Assembly (NCBI GenBank): GCA_947359465.1
Contig: OX375872.1
Coordinates: forward strand, 126,616,337-126,680,336
Source: Metellina segmentata
Lineage: Eukaryota > Arthropoda > Arachnida > Araneae > Tetragnathidae
Reading direction: 5' to 3'
DNA: 64,000 nucleotides
In this document: piece after piece, positions 61,992-64,000 of the stretch
Layout: every line of letters begins with the position of its first letter
Numbering within the stretch: position 1 is the first letter of the stretch
Made by a program: the position numbers and the translations under genes
The notes under the pieces: model-generated
What the model saw: only the letters and a program-made list of their open reading frames with translations
Databases searched by the model: none
What the model was told of the DNA's origin: nothing

Positions 61992-64000
61992 ACATTGCCA
62001 AGTTCATTTCTCATTACAAGTCACCATAATATTTATAGGTTTCAAGTTGTATTTCAAAAACATATCAGCATGCAGAAACGAAGGTTTTCCTGGATTTTAA
62101 AATCATCCATGTGTTCCCCAGGTCTTTAATAATAATGACTAAATTACCATAGTGAAATTTAATCTGAATCTAATGGCATTTCATATTTAAAGAAATCTAA
62201 AAAAAACCCAGATTGCAGGTATATGAGCTTCTTTCTTCCACGCTATGCTTTCGCTATAAAACGGCCTGATCCATTGCAGTTGTAATTTAAATGACATGTT
62301 TTTTTTTCCTTGATTAGTTTTTATTGTGTTTTCATTGCCTCTTGCCTAAATATTTATCAGGATGGAAATGTTTTGCTTTTTTCTCATGTTGCATTGCATT
62401 TCTGTGTCTATTTCTTCAATTTGTTGAGATGTATTTGGTATTCACTGATTTATATGAAGCACTGGATTCAATGTTGACTATTTTAGAAGCAAGCATTTAT
62501 AAAGGATGGCTTAGATTCAAATTAGTTTTGTTGCAGTGTTTGCATCCACTTTTAACATATATATGTCTGGAAATTTGTTGCTTTATTTCTCCTATACATT
62601 GAGCAAATATATTGTTCATTTGTGCCAGTATGATGCTTTTGAAAACAACTTTAATATAACCTTTCAGATATCCATCTGAGAACGAAAATTAATGCTGAGT
62701 TGCGTGCTATGATTACACAAAGTCTTCTATCTAATAAAGAAAATATTGACTTGTGTGTAATAAAAACTGGTTTAATAACACTTATAAAATCTTCATTGTT
62801 GCAATTTTTAACTTGCATTTTTGAATTAATGTTGAAGTTTCTTTCCTAGTTTCTAAAAATATAAACATGGATGACCCTAAATATTTCTCTAGGAACAGTT
62901 CTGTTATCGGTTTTTATGGTCAATTGGTGTCATTCTGTAAGACAATCTAATGAGGTTTTATACATGCCATGGAAAAGAATTTTAGCATAATATTCTATAC
63001 CAACAACAACTCATTTAAAAATACATACCAACATATGTGCAATGAATCACAAAGCATGCTGAAAGAACTGGTGCACATTAAGTTTATTGTCATGGGATAT
63101 GAATTCCATCCAAGGATCCTAGCTTAGGTGTTGCCTGGTTCAATAGAATGTGGATCTTTCACATGGGAACTGAAACATGGATTGGGTGTGAGAGAATGGC
63201 ATGGGAAAATAACTATATATTGAAAAAGCAACAACTGATTGAGTTTTATGAACAGGTAAATTTAAATCTTGAGACAAATTCATCCTCATTAAAGAAGGGT
63301 CAAACAGGTCAGTCGATCAAAGTGACCATCAGAATTTGAGCATTTCTAATGTGAACACAGGAATTCACCTATACAAATCTTGCCACAAGCCACTTCTGGG
63401 TTCGTCAACAAAAACCATATAAATCAGTCCAATAACATATCATCACGAATGAATACTAAATTGAGTTCAAATAGCATAGTCTAATCTCACATGTCATATA
63501 AACATTTAATAGGATCTTGTAACTAGAGAGAAATGAATGAATATCTCACCACAGCACACCAAAAAGTATATTCTAGCATTTCATAAAGATCTGAGCATCA
63601 CAAAACATATTCAATACATACTTTCAGTGCCATCATATCTTATAAAAAGGTAGAAATTAGAAGCATTAGTGAATAATCAATGCAAAATCCAAACCTTTAT
63701 ATCTTCCAGGAGTACGGGGATATGAATCAGGACGCTTGCTGCTGTGCATGAAAACATTACAGAAATGAATCCTCAAACACAGTTGACAGAAAGCCCCAAC
63801 AGGTCAATTTATCAAAGGGACCATTGGGATTTGAGGATTACATCCAATCACTCACAGCAGATATGAATTCAACCAAACTGCAAGAAATTATTGTTTACTT
63901 TCCCCATGGAGATACAAATCCACCCCAAAAGGTTTATAAATGCATTGCTAATTATTGTTTACAGTCCCAAATGGTAGGTAACGACACACAGTCCCCCATT

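Larger units (their letters stand above)
1..64000. repeat. Head-to-tail macrosatellite array, 11 units of ~5.85 kb
   Basis: The same sequence recurs in direct orientation through the whole window with start-to-start spacings of 6821, 6821, 5856, 5860, 5856, 5856, 5856, 5844, 5842 and 5842 bp. No unique flanking DNA is present, so both array ends lie outside. Units differ by scattered single bases and small indels. That near-identity points to recent amplification or ongoing homogenisation by unequal crossover or gene conversion (inference). The unit phase used here, beginning at CTTTTCTGAAACC, is arbitrary. Confidence 0.97.
60455..64000 (+). repeat. Array unit 11 (partial, cut by window end)
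   Basis: The window ends just after the A' exon-like segment. It keeps features of units 1 and 2 (an 11-bp stretch near 61249 missing from units 3-10, and the DLIKL version of the gag remnant) together with the 12-bp A' loss of units 8-10, and has no Rep element. It is the only unit with a TAGACTGA-rich insertion (60608-60663). Several private bases, for example near 62571 and 62778, make it the most distinct unit. Confidence 0.93.

Noticed and set aside
1..64000. Many open frames of 60 to 110 codons on both strands, repeated every unit
   Set aside because: Most start at GTG or TTG, follow base composition, and owe their conservation only to array duplication. None shows a recognisable domain except the Rep and gag fragments.
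1..64000. rDNA spacer, histone cluster or other known tandem gene array
   Set aside because: No rRNA, tRNA, snRNA or histone-like sequence is visible in the unit.
1..64000. CRISPR array
   Set aside because: Repeats are kilobase-scale and contiguous. The short minisatellite modules are degenerate, occur in both orientations and have no regular unique spacers.

Overview
The window is eukaryotic, non-genic DNA made of one long tandem array. Eleven copies of a unit of about 5.85 kb lie head to tail from base 1 to base 64000, and the array runs out of the window at both ends. Unit starts (phase arbitrary) are 1, 6822, 13643, 19499, 25359, 31215, 37071, 42927, 48771, 54613 and 60455; the last unit is cut by the window end. 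Units 1 and 2 are 6821 bp because they carry a 1021-bp inserted element. Units 3 to 10 are 5842 to 5860 bp. The DNA is AT-rich, and no reading frame exceeds about 110 codons. I see no intact gene, tRNA, rRNA or CRISPR array. A Ty1/copia fragment with a half-tRNA-type primer site and a captured circular-ssDNA-virus Rep suggest an invertebrate animal, but the species cannot be named from the sequence.

Each unit has the same layout. It begins with a short minisatellite and then block A, an exon/intron-like segment. A 429-bp remnant of a copia-like retrotransposon follows on the minus strand (190-bp LTR, primer-binding site, start of gag). Next come about 660 bp of unrecognised T-rich sequence, a 60-codon exon-like frame, and block A', a diverged duplicate of A of about 1.04 kb. 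Then there is a long stretch with degenerate third copies of the same modules, a near-perfect 30-bp-arm hairpin with an AT microsatellite near its base, and finally the minisatellite modules again in inverted orientation. The exon-like modules have splice-like borders, but stops, frameshifts and a high share of amino-acid-changing differences between A and A' suggest they are decayed.

The most unusual item is at 445-1465 and again at 7266-8286. It is a 1021-bp element bounded by 26-bp terminal inverted repeats, and it encodes on the minus strand the N-terminal HUH endonuclease part of a CRESS-DNA (circovirus-like) replication protein. The Rep frame has no ATG, ends in a frame break and lacks the helicase domain. 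Repeats with hairpin and iteron character lie in the flanks of the element.

Variants shared between units show how the array evolved. Units 3/6 and 4/7, and the first half of 5/8, pair up at a distance of about 17.57 kb, so blocks of three units were themselves duplicated. Units 5 and 8 look mosaic, and unit 11 has a private insertion of TAGACTGA-like sequence.
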